From Erysipelothrix sp. HDW6C (GTDB lineage: Bacteria; Bacillota_I; Bacilli_A; Erysipelotrichales; Erysipelotrichaceae): a DNA stretch of 64,000 bases. Position numbers and translations under genes: made by a program. The stretch covers positions 1,736,001 through 1,800,000 of the forward strand of contig NZ_CP049861.1 of assembly GCF_011299615.1 (NCBI RefSeq), in the 5' to 3' direction. Each line of letters begins with the position of its first letter. Position 1 is the first letter of the stretch. The notes beneath the pieces are model-generated. The model worked only from the letters and a program-made list of their open reading frames with translations, had not been told where the DNA came from and ran no database searches. Shown here piece by piece: positions 1 through 10,495 of this stretch.

Positions 1-52
1 ATCCGGCACGATTTATTCATATATAAGAAATTATGTTTCATTGCATGGTGTA

Positions 53-2107
53 TTATTGATTTGAATACAGAAGTCTATCGACTAAGGCTTCTGGGACACT
101 ATCATAACGAACAAACGCTTGTGAATAGAGTCCGCTTCCCTGTGTTAGTGAGCGCAAATCACTCAGATAACTGGTGACTTCTACCTTCGGTACTTCTACG
201 TGAATGCGTTGATGATTGTTTGTTAAGGGTTCCATGTTCAAAATTATTCCCCTTCGCTTGTTTAAGTCACCAATCACTGCTCCTGTGTAAACATCCGCGA
301 CATCCACATCTAAAGCAACAATGGGTTCCATCAATACAGGATTTGCACGTGGCATAGCATCCAAGTAGGCAAGACGTGCGGCTTGCTTAAAGGCAATGTC
401 TTTCGAGTCGACATCGTGATACTTTCCATCTGTGAGGACTGCTTTAACACCCATCACTTTGTATCCAGCCAAAACTCCTTGCTGCATGGCTTCGCGAATT
501 CCTTGTTCAACAGCTGCAAAATACTGTTTGGGTACACTGCCACCAACGATACGGGTCTCAAAGATGATTTCATCGCCCGCATGCGGTTCGAATTCAATAA
601 ATACATGCCCAAACTGTCCAGACCCACCTGATTGCTTTTTATGGCGTCCTTCACCCATGACTTTTGTTTGAATGGTCTCGCGGAATCCAACCTTTGGTAC
701 TGTTGTGCTAACCGCCACACGGTAGCGATCTTTGAGTTTCGAAACCATTGCCTCCAAATGTTGATTTCCCATACCAAATAAAACAAGTTCGGATGTATCA
801 GGGTCTTTGAATACACGCGCTCCAACATCTTCTTCAACTACTTTAGCAATCGCAGCACTGACGCGATCTTCATCCTGTTTGGTTAGTGGCCAAATGGCCA
901 TTCCAAATAAAGGTTTGGGTAATACTGGTTTTTGATGAATGATTGGGTATTGTTTGGTTGATAAAGTATCGAATGTTTTGGTGTATTGGAGTTTGGTAAC
1001 AGCCCCAATATCGCCGGCAAACAATTTACCAATACCTATTTGATGTTTTCCGTTGATACTAAAGAGCCCTGTCACGCGTTCAGATTCATCGCGGTTGGCA
1101 TTGTAGACTTCTGAGTCAACATTGAGCACACCACTAAGCACTTTTAAATAGCTGATTCGTCCCACAAAAGGATCAACGATTGTTTTAAAGACTTGAGCAC
1201 TCAAGTGTTCGTCTTCATGCGTTCGCAAAATCACAGGATTTCCTTTGGGATCTTCGGCTACAATTTCGCCTTTTTCAAAATAACTAGGAAAGTACTCGGT
1301 AATAAGGTCCAGCAAGCGACGCATGCCGATCCCTTGATTTGCACTTCCACAATAGACAGGGCAAATTTCACCCGAACGCACACCCAAACAAACCCCTCTG
1401 ATAATTTGTTCATCATTCAATGTGCCATTCGTAAAGTAGTCTTCCATGAGTGCATCATCCGTCATCGCAACGGCTTCACAAATTTCTTTCCAATGTTTCC
1501 CAACCTGTTCTACATATTCCTTGGGAACATCGTGCGGATGTGTCGGTGCATCATAGTACCACACTTTTCGACTCAAAAGATTAATACTACCAATCACTTT
1601 TCCTTCCTCACGAATCGGCATTTCAAATGCAATTACACGTTTCCCAAAATTGTCACGCAAATCATCATAGACGCGATGAAAGCTCACATTGGGATCATCC
1701 ATTTTATTAACGAAAAAAATACACGGTTTTAAGGATTCGGATGCCCACCGGAAGGCTAAGCGTGTGCCTTCATCAACGACTTCTTTGGCATCAACAACAA
1801 TTAATACATTGTCTCCAGCAATGAAACTTGATTGTGTTTCTGATACGAAATCAGCGTATCCTGGAGTATCAATGCAATTTATCTTATGATCACGCCACTC
1901 AATTGGAACCAACTTAGTCGATAAGGTTTGTCCACGTTGAATTTCGAGTGGTTCATAATCGAGAACTGACTGACCACTTTCAGCACTGACAATGCGATCG
2001 ATCTGTTTTGCTTCAAACAACATCGCCTGAATGACACTGCTTTTTCCACTGCCATTATGGCCCAAGACAACAAGATTACGTACCGCTTCACTTCGATAGT
2101 CTTTCAT
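53..2107 (-). CDS. Elongation factor G-like translational GTPase
   Basis: 684 aa, close to EF-G length. Seen: G1 loop GHNGSGKS at residues 16-23, G3 DTPG at 80-83, G4 NKMD at 134-137, and the EF-G-type domain II-V region behind them. The G1 loop differs from the canonical AHIDAGKT of true EF-G, which marks the EF-G-like paralogue family rather than the housekeeping factor; its exact role is not established. ATG start behind AGGAGG. It lies 9 bp downstream of the ankyrin gene, so the two are probably co-transcribed. Family call is firm; function beyond ribosome-associated GTPase is inference. Confidence 0.9.
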   Translation of the reverse strand: MKDYRSEAVRNLVVLGHNGSGKSSVIQAMLFEAKQIDRIVSAESGQSVLDYEPLEIQRGQTLSTKLVPIEWRDHKINCIDTPGYADFVSETQSSFIAGDNVLIVVDAKEVVDEGTRLAFRWASESLKPCIFFVNKMDDPNVSFHRVYDDLRDNFGKRVIAFEMPIREEGKVIGSINLLSRKVWYYDAPTHPHDVPKEYVEQVGKHWKEICEAVAMTDDALMEDYFTNGTLNDEQIIRGVCLGVRSGEICPVYCGSANQGIGMRRLLDLITEYFPSYFEKGEIVAEDPKGNPVILRTHEDEHLSAQVFKTIVDPFVGRISYLKVLSGVLNVDSEVYNANRDESERVTGLFSINGKHQIGIGKLFAGDIGAVTKLQYTKTFDTLSTKQYPIIHQKPVLPKPLFGMAIWPLTKQDEDRVSAAIAKVVEEDVGARVFKDPDTSELVLFGMGNQHLEAMVSKLKDRYRVAVSTTVPKVGFRETIQTKVMGEGRHKKQSGGSGQFGHVFIEFEPHAGDEIIFETRIVGGSVPKQYFAAVEQGIREAMQQGVLAGYKVMGVKAVLTDGKYHDVDSKDIAFKQAARLAYLDAMPRANPVLMEPIVALDVDVADVYTGAVIGDLNKRRGIILNMEPLTNNHQRIHVEVPKVEVTSYLSDLRSLTQGSGLYSQAFVRYDSVPEALVDRLLYSNQ

Positions 2108-2116
2108 CAGTGCCTC

Positions 2117-2785
2117 CTATTTTAAATGTTTCTTGAGTGACTCAAAGCTTGCTTGGCGAATATAATGAATGGCCATGTTTCCTTCGCGATCTTTAAGTGT
2201 CTTATCTGCACCATTTTCCAATAATATTACAATCAATTGCTCATATCCCGAATAGCACGCACGCATAAGTGCAGTACATCCGTTATGATCTTGGGCATTT
2301 ACATCGGCGCCATTTCGTAAAAGAATCTTAACAATATCCGAATTATATGCGGTTGTTGCATCCATGAGCGCACTGCGTCCTAAAGCATCGACAGCATTAA
2401 CCGCTGCACCCGCATCCAACAATTGATTGACCACATCAAGATGTCCCAGAAAGGCTGCACGCATTAAAGCCGTACGCCCACGATCATCTTGATTGGTCGG
2501 TGATGCACCACGTTGCAATAACAACTTAACAATATCACTGTGCCCTTTCTTTGCTGCACCCATTAATGCATCTTTACCATGAACATCAACGCGCGTAGCA
2601 TCTGCACCTTGTTCCAAAAGAAAACGAACGATATCAACATACCCACGCTTCGCGCTTCGCATTAATGCCGTTCGTTTCTCACCATTCATTGTATTTATAT
2701 CTGCACCTTCACGATGTGCCTCATCGACACCATAAAGATTATCTTGTACTGCCTCATCAAATAACTTCTTATCCGTTTGTTCCAT
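2117..2785 (-). CDS. Ankyrin-repeat protein
   Basis: 222 aa composed almost entirely of about six ankyrin repeats. The phrases TALM and DIVK(I/L)LL recur every 33 residues, each repeat ending in a G-A-D/x-x-N/T-x-x-D-x-x-G turn. There is no signal peptide or membrane segment, so it is probably cytosolic and a protein-binding module. ATG preceded by AAGGAGG. First gene of a two-gene unit with the EF-G-like GTPase. No partner or target can be deduced from sequence. Confidence 0.9.
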   Translation of the reverse strand: MEQTDKKLFDEAVQDNLYGVDEAHREGADINTMNGEKRTALMRSAKRGYVDIVRFLLEQGADATRVDVHGKDALMGAAKKGHSDIVKLLLQRGASPTNQDDRGRTALMRAAFLGHLDVVNQLLDAGAAVNAVDALGRSALMDATTAYNSDIVKILLRNGADVNAQDHNGCTALMRACYSGYEQLIVILLENGADKTLKDREGNMAIHYIRQASFESLKKHLK

Positions 2786-2867
2786 ATGAACCTCCTTGTA
2801 AACGAAAACAGTTATCAGTCTTTAATCACCAATGTGACCTCACTTGAAAAGTCACTTCTTTAGTTCT

Positions 2868-2895
2868 ATTGTAACCGATTGCAGTAAGGGTGCAA
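2868..2895 (-). promoter_or_regulatory. Promoter of the ankyrin/EF-G-like unit
   Basis: Minus-strand TTGCAC (2890-2895), 16-bp spacer, TACAAT (2868-2873). Between it and the gene a GTGAC...GTCAC dyad (about 2834-2855) could be an operator. Start site would fall near 2861, giving a leader of about 75 nt. Confidence 0.5.
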
Positions 2896-2947
2896 GGAAA
2901 TATTAGATATTTCAAGATACTTTCAATTTCAAACGCGAATCTTTGCG

Positions 2948-3904
2948 TTATCGACGTCGAATTGTATACCGAATCCATCGTTTAAAATGATGGTCCTTAT
3001 CGTAAACTGTATTCGTTTCACCAGTGTTAATCGCATTGGGTAAGGTTTGCGGTTCGATTGCAATGCCTGCATAATCTCGGAGCATGCGACCATTCGAGAG
3101 TGTTTGTTCTGCATCACCCAAATGATTCCCTAAATATATAATCGCATAAGGTGCATCCGATTCGACTATGAGCGTAATACCATATTTTAATTCGGACAGT
3201 ACGACTTTCCCTTCTATTAAGTGATACGGGTGGTCAATATTTTTGGTAATTTCGAATTGCGGGTGTTTTTGGTTTAAAACCATGCCAAGCGATTTAGCAT
3301 GATTGAAGTCAAAGATATCCGCGCTTATATCATGTTTTCTTACAGGGATACTGTGTTCATCCACAAAATAAAGGCAGTCTGAAGCGATTTTAAGATGGTG
3401 TTCACGAATTGTACTATCCCCATTCAGATTAAAGTAAGTATGTTGGGTCAAATTAAGGTGGACTGGTTTTTGTGGTATTGCCTCCATATTTATAAGGAGA
3501 CCCCTCTCATCCAAAAGATATGTGATGACATACTGGGTACCGTCATTATCAGTCGTCGTTGCAACAACACACTCATTAACGCGCGTAAGCTCAAAGTAAT
3601 GATGATGCAAACCATTGACTCCAGCATGAAGGCTATTGGTTCCATCATTAAGTTCATGATAGACCACTTTCCCATTAATCGCATATGTCCCATTAGCAAT
3701 ACGACCTGCAAACGGGCCAATCATGGCATTCAAATAAAAGGGATCGGTGCGATACGATTCAATCTGTGAATACTCCAAAACAAGGTTCCGCCGAATCTTA
3801 TCTTCGGTTACGATGCTCAATTCAAGAATACGTGCACCGTAGTTTAAGATTTCAAAGCGAAAGCGCTCATTCTCGAGGGTCATGGTTTTAAGCTGTTTTG
3901 TCAT
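2948..3904 (-). CDS. Aldose 1-epimerase (mutarotase) family protein
   Basis: 318 aa, GalM-type beta-sandwich family that interconverts alpha and beta anomers of aldoses. Catalytic-type residues are visible: His93 in SLHAG, His155 in LTQHTYFN, Asp224 in NIDHPY and Glu284 in AIEPQ. Divergent from xylR with only 60 bp between, so I infer action on xylose or a xylose-containing sugar rather than galactose. Start ATG behind AAGGAGA. Confidence 0.88.
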   Translation of the reverse strand: MTKQLKTMTLENERFRFEILNYGARILELSIVTEDKIRRNLVLEYSQIESYRTDPFYLNAMIGPFAGRIANGTYAINGKVVYHELNDGTNSLHAGVNGLHHHYFELTRVNECVVATTTDNDGTQYVITYLLDERGLLINMEAIPQKPVHLNLTQHTYFNLNGDSTIREHHLKIASDCLYFVDEHSIPVRKHDISADIFDFNHAKSLGMVLNQKHPQFEITKNIDHPYHLIEGKVVLSELKYGITLIVESDAPYAIIYLGNHLGDAEQTLSNGRMLRDYAGIAIEPQTLPNAINTGETNTVYDKDHHFKRWIRYTIRRR

Positions 3905-3964
3905 AAATGTCTCCTTATTAATGTTATAATTGCACTATACGTTATAGGTAAAGGCGGTTAGGCT

Positions 3965-5137
3965 ATGTATTTTGATAAATATGGATTACGTGATAAAAAT
4001 GAGCGCATTGTCTTAGAATCATTGATGGCGAACCAACCCCTCTCAAGGGTTGACTTATCCAAAATTACGCATTTAAACAAAGCAACAATTACGAATATTA
4101 TCAATACTTTTATTGATCGTAAACTCATTAATGAAATTGGATTTGGGGTAAGTCACACAACGGGTGGTCGACGCCCAATTTTATTAGAAATGAACCGCAA
4201 TGCGGGTACAGCTATTTCTATTGATGTGGGTAATGATTATATGCGTGCAATTATGACCGATCTTAACGGAACCGTTCTAGCCCATTATGAAACGGCAACG
4301 CAAAGTATTGATGCATCAAATATTTATACGTTGGTGGATGAAATTGTGAATGCCTTTACTGCCGAAGCAAGTAAAACTATTTATGGCATTGTTGCTATGG
4401 TCTTAGCGATTCATGGTGTTGTCTTCGAAAACCACATTACGGTTGCCCCCAATTATAATCTAATCGGTCTAAACCTGCATGAAACATTAAGCAAGAAATA
4501 TACATTTCCAGTTCTATTGGAAAACGAAGCAAACTTAGCAGCATTGGGTCACATTTCTGGTTCGCACGAAGTATCGAATGCCGTCTTATTGAGCATTCAT
4601 ACTGGAATTGGCGCAGGGATCATTATTGATCGTAACCTATACACTGGTCTCAATGGTGCTGCCGGTGAAGTCGGACATCTTACGCTTTATCCCTCTGGGA
4701 AACCATGCCGTTGTGGTCGACAGGGATGCTTGGAACAATATTGTTCCTCAAAAGTAATTTACGATGCATTTCATGAACTATATCCGCAAAAAACCATGAC
4801 ACACAACTTGCTCGTTGATGCCTATGAAACAAACCCTGATTTCGCAATGATAACCAATCAAGCGATGCGAGACCTCGCAACTGGATTAAACACAATTATT
4901 GCCAGCTTTAACCCCGAAATCATCTACATTGTCAGTGATGTTATCACAGCAATTCCCAGTCTTCTAACTTTACTTTCGGATACTCTACAAAATGACTATA
5001 ATTATTCTGTACCCTTAATGATATCGGATATTGCACCAGGTGCGACCCTCTTTGGTGGCGCAAGTCTTGGTATTGCAGAATTCCTAGGAACAGAACGGTT
5101 TACATTGATGCGCCATGAAGTAAAGAACAACAATTAA
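3965..5137 (+). CDS. xylR: ROK-family xylose repressor XylR
   Basis: 390 aa. An N-terminal winged helix-turn-helix (about residues 14-60) precedes a ROK sugar-kinase-like domain with the zinc-binding signature CRCGRQGCLE. This is the XylR/NagC plan: a DNA-binding repressor released by xylose. It sits opposite the xylose operon, whose promoter holds a dyad resembling Bacillus xylO (11852-11874). A -10 TATAAT lies at 3925-3930; the Shine-Dalgarno is AAAGGCGG. Its stop codon overlaps that of xylB in the shared bases TTAA. Confidence 0.92.
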   Translation: MYFDKYGLRDKNERIVLESLMANQPLSRVDLSKITHLNKATITNIINTFIDRKLINEIGFGVSHTTGGRRPILLEMNRNAGTAISIDVGNDYMRAIMTDLNGTVLAHYETATQSIDASNIYTLVDEIVNAFTAEASKTIYGIVAMVLAIHGVVFENHITVAPNYNLIGLNLHETLSKKYTFPVLLENEANLAALGHISGSHEVSNAVLLSIHTGIGAGIIIDRNLYTGLNGAAGEVGHLTLYPSGKPCRCGRQGCLEQYCSSKVIYDAFHELYPQKTMTHNLLVDAYETNPDFAMITNQAMRDLATGLNTIIASFNPEIIYIVSDVITAIPSLLTLLSDTLQNDYNYSVPLMISDIAPGATLFGGASLGIAEFLGTERFTLMRHEVKNNN

Positions 5138-5154
5138 CTTGTTGTTCTTTTTTT
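5122..5154. terminator. Terminator inside the xylR/xylB 3' overlap
   Basis: Perfect 12-bp inverted repeat, arms 5122-5133 and 5139-5150, loop TTAAC, then more T residues on the plus strand. The arms are coding sequence for the last codons of both xylR and xylB. The T tract is good for xylR and weaker for xylB. Confidence 0.85.
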
Positions 5155-6633
5155 GAGCAATTGGGCACTGATATCACGTTGTGATGCATAAACCTGACAA
5201 TAGATATTGTAATAATCACGATAGACAGCAACAGCAACAGGTCGTGGCTTAATCGTTTCAGATATCCTGACACATGTTTTAATGCACGCATCAACCGATT
5301 CAAACCAATCTGCACCCAATGCGGCTAACATAGCAGCACCCAAAGCAGGACCTTCCTCGACTTCCAACGTAGCGACAGGAAGATTAAATACATCTGCTTG
5401 AATCTGCAACCATTCTTTATTTTTCGCACCACCACCCACGGATATAATGCGTTTAAAATCTGTCTTCTTATGTTTTTTCATGATGTCATACGCATTCTTT
5501 AGAGAATAGGTAATGCCTTCCAGTACACTGCGCACAAAGTGTACACGGGTGTGCATCGCATCCAGTCCAACAAAGGATCCACGAATCGATGCATCGAAGA
5601 AAGGTGTCCGCTCTCCCATAATATAAGGTGTAAACAACAGACCATCAGAACCCGGTTGAATCTGCGGTATTTCAGCGAGGAATGACTCATAATCAGCGTC
5701 TGGTGCAAGGATTGATTTAATCCAACTCAACGATGCCCCCGCTGATAAAGTGACACCCATTGAATAATATGCAGGAATGCAATGATTAAAGAAATGCAAG
5801 GCACCATCGTAATTCACGATGCTGTCTTCAGTTGCAAGAAACACCCCTGATGTACCAATACTGAGCATGGCATCTTCAGAATCCACAATTCCCGATCCTA
5901 GAGCAGCACATGCGTTATCGGCGCCGCCTGCATAAATAGCGACATCGTGCGTGAAACCAAAGTAGTCTCTTAAATCAGCATGCATCATGCTTACAGTATC
6001 GGTACTCTTGCATAATTCTGGAAGCGCAGCCATTGGAATAGAAAATGTAGCACAAATCGGTTCACTCCATTGCTCCTTTTCAACATCCAATAATAGTGTT
6101 CCGGCAGCATCTGAATAATCCATATGCTTGGTTCCGGTAATTCGGAAACGTAAGTAATCCTTAGGAAGTAAAATACTAGAAATAAGACGATAAGTTTCTG
6201 GTTCATTTTTTTGAACCCAGAGTAGTTTGGGAAGTGTGAATCCTTCTAATGAGCGATTCAAGGTTATATCCATTAACGTTTCATAATAATGTTCATTGAT
6301 CCAATCACTTTCCAGTGACGTTCGAACATCATTCCATAAAATTGCCGGTCGCAACACACGGTCCTTATCATCTAAGATAACCAAGGTGTGCATTTGACCT
6401 GAGAAGCTGATGCCAGCACAGTGTGAGACAAGGTCTGGGAAATCCAGAATTAGTGCATCCATTACCTTAAGAAACGCCTGATACCAGTCTTCAGGATTTT
6501 GTTCGCTGTAACCAACGTGAGGGTTATGGACAGGGTAGCTTTGTGACGCAGATGTGATGACCTCGCCTGTCCGTTTCATAACAAGTCCTTTAAGGGATCC
6601 CGTCCCCAAATCAATTCCAATGACGTAGTTCAT
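5134..6633 (-). CDS. xylB: Xylulokinase
   Basis: 499 aa, standard for FGGY-family xylulokinase. It phosphorylates D-xylulose to xylulose 5-phosphate with ATP, the second catabolic step after XylA. The N-terminal phosphate-binding motif GIDLGTGSLKG and the C-terminal ATP-binding GGGAKN are present. It is the last gene of xylAFGHB, 8 bp after xylH. Confidence 0.95.
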   Translation of the reverse strand: MNYVIGIDLGTGSLKGLVMKRTGEVITSASQSYPVHNPHVGYSEQNPEDWYQAFLKVMDALILDFPDLVSHCAGISFSGQMHTLVILDDKDRVLRPAILWNDVRTSLESDWINEHYYETLMDITLNRSLEGFTLPKLLWVQKNEPETYRLISSILLPKDYLRFRITGTKHMDYSDAAGTLLLDVEKEQWSEPICATFSIPMAALPELCKSTDTVSMMHADLRDYFGFTHDVAIYAGGADNACAALGSGIVDSEDAMLSIGTSGVFLATEDSIVNYDGALHFFNHCIPAYYSMGVTLSAGASLSWIKSILAPDADYESFLAEIPQIQPGSDGLLFTPYIMGERTPFFDASIRGSFVGLDAMHTRVHFVRSVLEGITYSLKNAYDIMKKHKKTDFKRIISVGGGAKNKEWLQIQADVFNLPVATLEVEEGPALGAAMLAALGADWFESVDACIKTCVRISETIKPRPVAVAVYRDYYNIYCQVYASQRDISAQLLKKRTTS

Positions 6634-6641
6634 ACACGCTC

Positions 6642-7826
6642 CTAATTTGTTTCTGTCTTTGACTTATTGTAGATATCAAATGCGACAACAAGTAGGAGTA
6701 CAATTCCTTTAATCGCTTGTTGCCAATCGACACCCACACCAAGAAGTGACATACCATTGTTGAGTAATCCCATAACAAGACCCCCAATTATTGCCCCCGT
6801 AATGGTACCGACCCCACCATAAGCTGAAGCACCACCAATATAACATGAGGCAATCGCATCCAATTCAAATCCTTGACCCGCATTTGCCGTTGCAGCATTC
6901 AAACGTGCTGCAAATACCAATCCAGACACCGCTGCAAGAATCCCCATATTTACAAACATCGCGAATGTTGTGAATCGTGTATTAACCCCTGAAAGTTTCG
7001 AAGCTTTTTCATTACCCCCAATTGCATAAATTTGCCGCCCTACGACCGTCTTCGTTGTGATGAAATTATATATAAAGATCAAGACAGCAAGGATAACAAG
7101 AATATTTGGAATCCCCTCATACTGGGCGAGGAGAAATGTAAATCCAATTAAGACAATATCTGTTGTCGCCATTTTCATAAAGAACCAAGTGCTTGATTCA
7201 ACATCAATGCCATTTTTCTTACGTTTACTGCGCTTGCGTACTGCCATGAAATTCATAAATAATAACATAACAATTACAGCAACCAGTGAGAATATATGAA
7301 TGCCAGACCCAGAGAGCAAATCAGGGATGAATCCTGAACTTATATATTGAAACGCTTGTGGGAAGGGTCCAATTGATTTTCCTCCTGTAACAACAATGGT
7401 CAAACCTCGGAATAAAAGCATCCCTGCCAACGTAGCAATAAATGCCGGTACTTTGACATAGGCAACCCAGAACCCCTGGAATGCACCAATCAGTGCACCC
7501 ACGATAAGGCACACAAATACAGATAGCCACACATTCATGCCGTTCTCTATCATCATCTTTGAGGCGATGGCACCGACAAAGGCCATCACAGATCCTACTG
7601 AGAGATCAATATGCCCCAATATAATGAGTATCATCATCCCGATTGCTAGGATAAGAATGTAACTGTTTTGTAGAATAATATTGGTTATATTCAACGGACG
7701 CATCAGCGTGCCATCTGTTAAGATTTGGAATACAACAGCGATTACAACTAAGAAGATGTACATGCTGTATTTCTGCATGATCCCTTTAAGGCGGGACCCT
7801 AACGATATCTGTGTTTCTGAATTCAT
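6642..7826 (-). CDS. xylH: Xylose ABC transporter permease
   Basis: 394 aa with roughly ten hydrophobic segments, matching the XylH/RbsC branch of sugar permeases (BPD_transp_2). It forms the membrane channel that works with XylF outside and XylG inside. A hydrophilic basic stretch near residues 196-206 is probably a cytoplasmic loop. It overlaps xylG by 4 bp (translational coupling). Specificity for xylose is inferred from flanking xylA and xylB. Confidence 0.9.
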   Translation of the reverse strand: MNSETQISLGSRLKGIMQKYSMYIFLVVIAVVFQILTDGTLMRPLNITNIILQNSYILILAIGMMILIILGHIDLSVGSVMAFVGAIASKMMIENGMNVWLSVFVCLIVGALIGAFQGFWVAYVKVPAFIATLAGMLLFRGLTIVVTGGKSIGPFPQAFQYISSGFIPDLLSGSGIHIFSLVAVIVMLLFMNFMAVRKRSKRKKNGIDVESSTWFFMKMATTDIVLIGFTFLLAQYEGIPNILVILAVLIFIYNFITTKTVVGRQIYAIGGNEKASKLSGVNTRFTTFAMFVNMGILAAVSGLVFAARLNAATANAGQGFELDAIASCYIGGASAYGGVGTITGAIIGGLVMGLLNNGMSLLGVGVDWQQAIKGIVLLLVVAFDIYNKSKTETN

Positions 7827-9364
7827 GATTTCTTCCCTTTCTTTTCCTGAGTCATCAAGGTCATTAAGTTTTCTTGTGTCGCTTCACTTCGTGATAATTC
7901 TCCTGTGATCCGACCCTCACTCAATGTATAAATACGGTGGCAAATCCCCAATATCTCCGGTAATTCTGAAGATATAACACAAATTGATTTACCTTCGGCA
8001 GCCATCTTTTGAATAATGGTGTAAATCTCATATTTCGCACCAACATCAATCCCTCGTGTCGGCTCATCCAAGAAGAGTACATCCGGTTCAGTCGTTAGCC
8101 ACTTGGATAAAACTACTTTTTGTTGATTCCCTCCACTCAAATTTTCGACTTTTTGGAAAATGCTAGAAGTTCGAATGTTTAAAAGGGATTTATAGTGGAC
8201 TGAGTTTGCAACTTCTGTGTCCATATCCATAACGCCGTATTGTGAGAATTTTGAAAGTGACGCCATGGATATATTGCGATTAATTGTATCCATAAGCACG
8301 AGGCCGGCAGATTTACGATCCTCTGACACGTAGGCAATCCCAGCATCGATTGCTTGCTTTGGGCGATTCAATGTCAGTGGGATGCCATCTTTGATGATTT
8401 CACCAGAAATATTGCTACCGTACGATTTGCCAAACAAACTCAGAGCCAATTCAGTTCGCCCTGCTCCCATCAGTCCCGCAATACCAACAATTTCACCGCT
8501 CCGAATATTGAATGATACATTATCAACCATCAAGCGATCCACTTGAGTTGGATGATAAACATTCCAGTGCTTTACTTCAAATGCGATATCGCCAATTTGT
8601 GGTTCAAATGTAGGATAACGATTATCCAATGAGCGTCCAACCATTGCCTTAATGATTGCTTCTTCATTGATTTCTCCCTTATCCTTCTTCAAACAAGCAA
8701 CAGCCTCACCGTCCCTTATGACACTAATAGCATTGGAAACTGCCGTTACTTCATTCAATTTATGCGAGATAATAATCGATGTTAGTCCCTTTTTTTGTAA
8801 TTCTTGTAAGAGTAACAAAAGATTCTCACTATCATCTTCATTCAGTGCAGATGTTGGTTCATCTAAAATTAAGAGTTTAATGTCTTTCGATAGCGCTTTG
8901 GCAATTTCAACCAGTTGTTGTTCTCCAACAGAGAGTGTCCCAACCAACCGATCTGTCTTCAGATACAATCCAACGATATTCATCAATTCCTTCGCACGCG
9001 TGTGTGTTGCATCCCAATCAACAATCCCATGTTTTTGTTTCTCATTACCTATGAAGATATTTTCAGCAATCGACAATTGTGGAATGAGCGCAAGCTCTTG
9101 ATGAATGATAGCAATCCCCTTTGCTTCACTGTCTTTAATCCCACCAAAGGAACATATTTCGTCTTGAAACACAATGTCACCTTCATAGCTTCCATGAGGA
9201 TAAACACCACTCAAGACTTTCATCATAGTCGATTTCCCAGCACCATTTTCACCACAAAGTGCATGGATTTCGCCTGCTTCAACAACTATATTTACATCTT
9301 TAAGAACATGGATGGGACCAAATGATTTATTGATATTTTTCATTTGTAAAATAGTATTACTCAT
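7823..9364 (-). CDS. xylG: Xylose ABC transporter ATP-binding protein
   Basis: 513 aa with two tandem ABC domains, the usual plan for monosaccharide importers. First half: Walker [10 protein letters not shown], signature LSVGEQQ, Walker [10 protein letters not shown]. Second half: a degenerate Walker A (GLMGAGRTE) but intact LSGGNQQK and DVLFLDEPT, typical of the family, where only one site is fully catalytic. Overlaps xylH by 4 bp. Confidence 0.93.
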   Translation of the reverse strand: MSNTILQMKNINKSFGPIHVLKDVNIVVEAGEIHALCGENGAGKSTMMKVLSGVYPHGSYEGDIVFQDEICSFGGIKDSEAKGIAIIHQELALIPQLSIAENIFIGNEKQKHGIVDWDATHTRAKELMNIVGLYLKTDRLVGTLSVGEQQLVEIAKALSKDIKLLILDEPTSALNEDDSENLLLLLQELQKKGLTSIIISHKLNEVTAVSNAISVIRDGEAVACLKKDKGEINEEAIIKAMVGRSLDNRYPTFEPQIGDIAFEVKHWNVYHPTQVDRLMVDNVSFNIRSGEIVGIAGLMGAGRTELALSLFGKSYGSNISGEIIKDGIPLTLNRPKQAIDAGIAYVSEDRKSAGLVLMDTINRNISMASLSKFSQYGVMDMDTEVANSVHYKSLLNIRTSSIFQKVENLSGGNQQKVVLSKWLTTEPDVLFLDEPTRGIDVGAKYEIYTIIQKMAAEGKSICVISSELPEILGICHRIYTLSEGRITGELSRSEATQENLMTLMTQEKKGKKS

Positions 9365-9389
9365 AGTGTCACCTTTCTAAAGAATACAG

Positions 9390-9409
9390 GGGAAGGAATT
9401 TTCCTTCCC
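9390..9409 (-). other. Intercistronic hairpin between xylF and xylG
   Basis: Near-perfect palindrome with 9-bp arms (9390-9398 and 9401-9409) and no downstream T tract on either strand. It follows the stop codon of the binding-protein gene. I infer an mRNA-stabilising or processing hairpin that favours the upstream xylA-xylF message, as known for other binding-protein operons. Confidence 0.6.
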
Positions 9410-9414
9410 ACTGT

Positions 9415-10482
9415 TTAGTTTTTCAAATCGGCTTCGGTAAAGTAACCACTGCCAATTAAGATTTCCTCGTAATTGTTGACATCAACTTGAACTGGGTTTA
9501 AGTAGTATGTCGGTACAACCTTAACGCCATTGTTATAGGAAGTTGTATCGTTCACGTCAACTGTCTCCCCTTTAAGAATGGAGTCAGCCATTTTGATTGC
9601 CACTTTTGCAAGTTCAGATGTATCTTTAAAGACTGTCATTGTTTGCTCATTTGCAATGATTGACTTCACAGAGGCTGTTTCTGCATCTTGTCCTGTGATA
9701 ATTGGCATTGGACGATCACTACTTCCGTAGCCAATTCCTTTAAGTGATGAAACAACACCAATTGCAAGCGCATCATTTTGAGTCAGAACTGCATCAATGC
9801 GATCTTGTGTATAGTTAGCACTGAGAAGATTATCCATGCGCTCTTGTGCTTTTGAGCCACTCCATGATTGTGTAGCGACCTGATTGAATTCTTTTTGACC
9901 ACTTTTGATGATAAGTTTGCCACTGTCAATATACGGTTGGAGTTGTTCCATAGCACCTTCAAAGAAGAAACGGGCATTATTATCATCGGGAGCACCACCA
10001 AAGAGTTCAAGATTGAATGGCCCCGCTGCGTTCTCTAAATCAAGCGCTTTAACAATGTATTCGCCTTGCAAGACTCCGACGGTTTTCAAGTCAAATGTTG
10101 CATAGTAATCGATTGCATCCGAATTCATAATCAAACGGTCGTATGAGATAACAGGAATTCCTTGACCTTTTGCTTTTTGAGTAACATCGGTCAATGCCTC
10201 TCCATCAATTGCTGCAATGATGATGACATCGACACCTTTTGTAATCATATTTTCAATTTGCGAAACTTGAGTTTGGACTTCGTTTTGCGCAAATTGCATA
10301 TCTACCTTATAGCCCAAACTTTCAGCTTGCTCTTTCATGCTGTTTCCATCTTTTTCCCAACGCTCTAAATCTTTAGTTGGCATGGCAATACCGATTGTTT
10401 TATCGCCATCGCCTCCCTTACTACCACATCCCGTTAATAACAATCCAATTATTAAAAGTACTGCTAATAGTTGCTTTTTCAT
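9415..10482 (-). CDS. xylF: Xylose-binding lipoprotein
   Basis: 355 aa. Lipoprotein signal peptide with lipobox LLTGC, so Cys19 would be lipidated; the rest is a periplasmic-binding-protein type 1 fold of the XylF/RbsB group (KTIGIAMPTKDLERW at the mature N terminus). It captures sugar at the membrane surface for XylGH. ATG behind AGGAGA, 13 bp after xylA. Confidence 0.92.
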   Translation of the reverse strand: MKKQLLAVLLIIGLLLTGCGSKGGDGDKTIGIAMPTKDLERWEKDGNSMKEQAESLGYKVDMQFAQNEVQTQVSQIENMITKGVDVIIIAAIDGEALTDVTQKAKGQGIPVISYDRLIMNSDAIDYYATFDLKTVGVLQGEYIVKALDLENAAGPFNLELFGGAPDDNNARFFFEGAMEQLQPYIDSGKLIIKSGQKEFNQVATQSWSGSKAQERMDNLLSANYTQDRIDAVLTQNDALAIGVVSSLKGIGYGSSDRPMPIITGQDAETASVKSIIANEQTMTVFKDTSELAKVAIKMADSILKGETVDVNDTTSYNNGVKVVPTYYLNPVQVDVNNYEEILIGSGYFTEADLKN

Positions 10483-10495
10483 ATTTTCTCCTATT

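Noticed and set aside
1193-1732. Long plus-strand reading frame opposite the EF-G-like gene
   Set aside because: Cysteine/histidine-rich translation with no motif or ribosome site; antisense shadow of a well-conserved gene.
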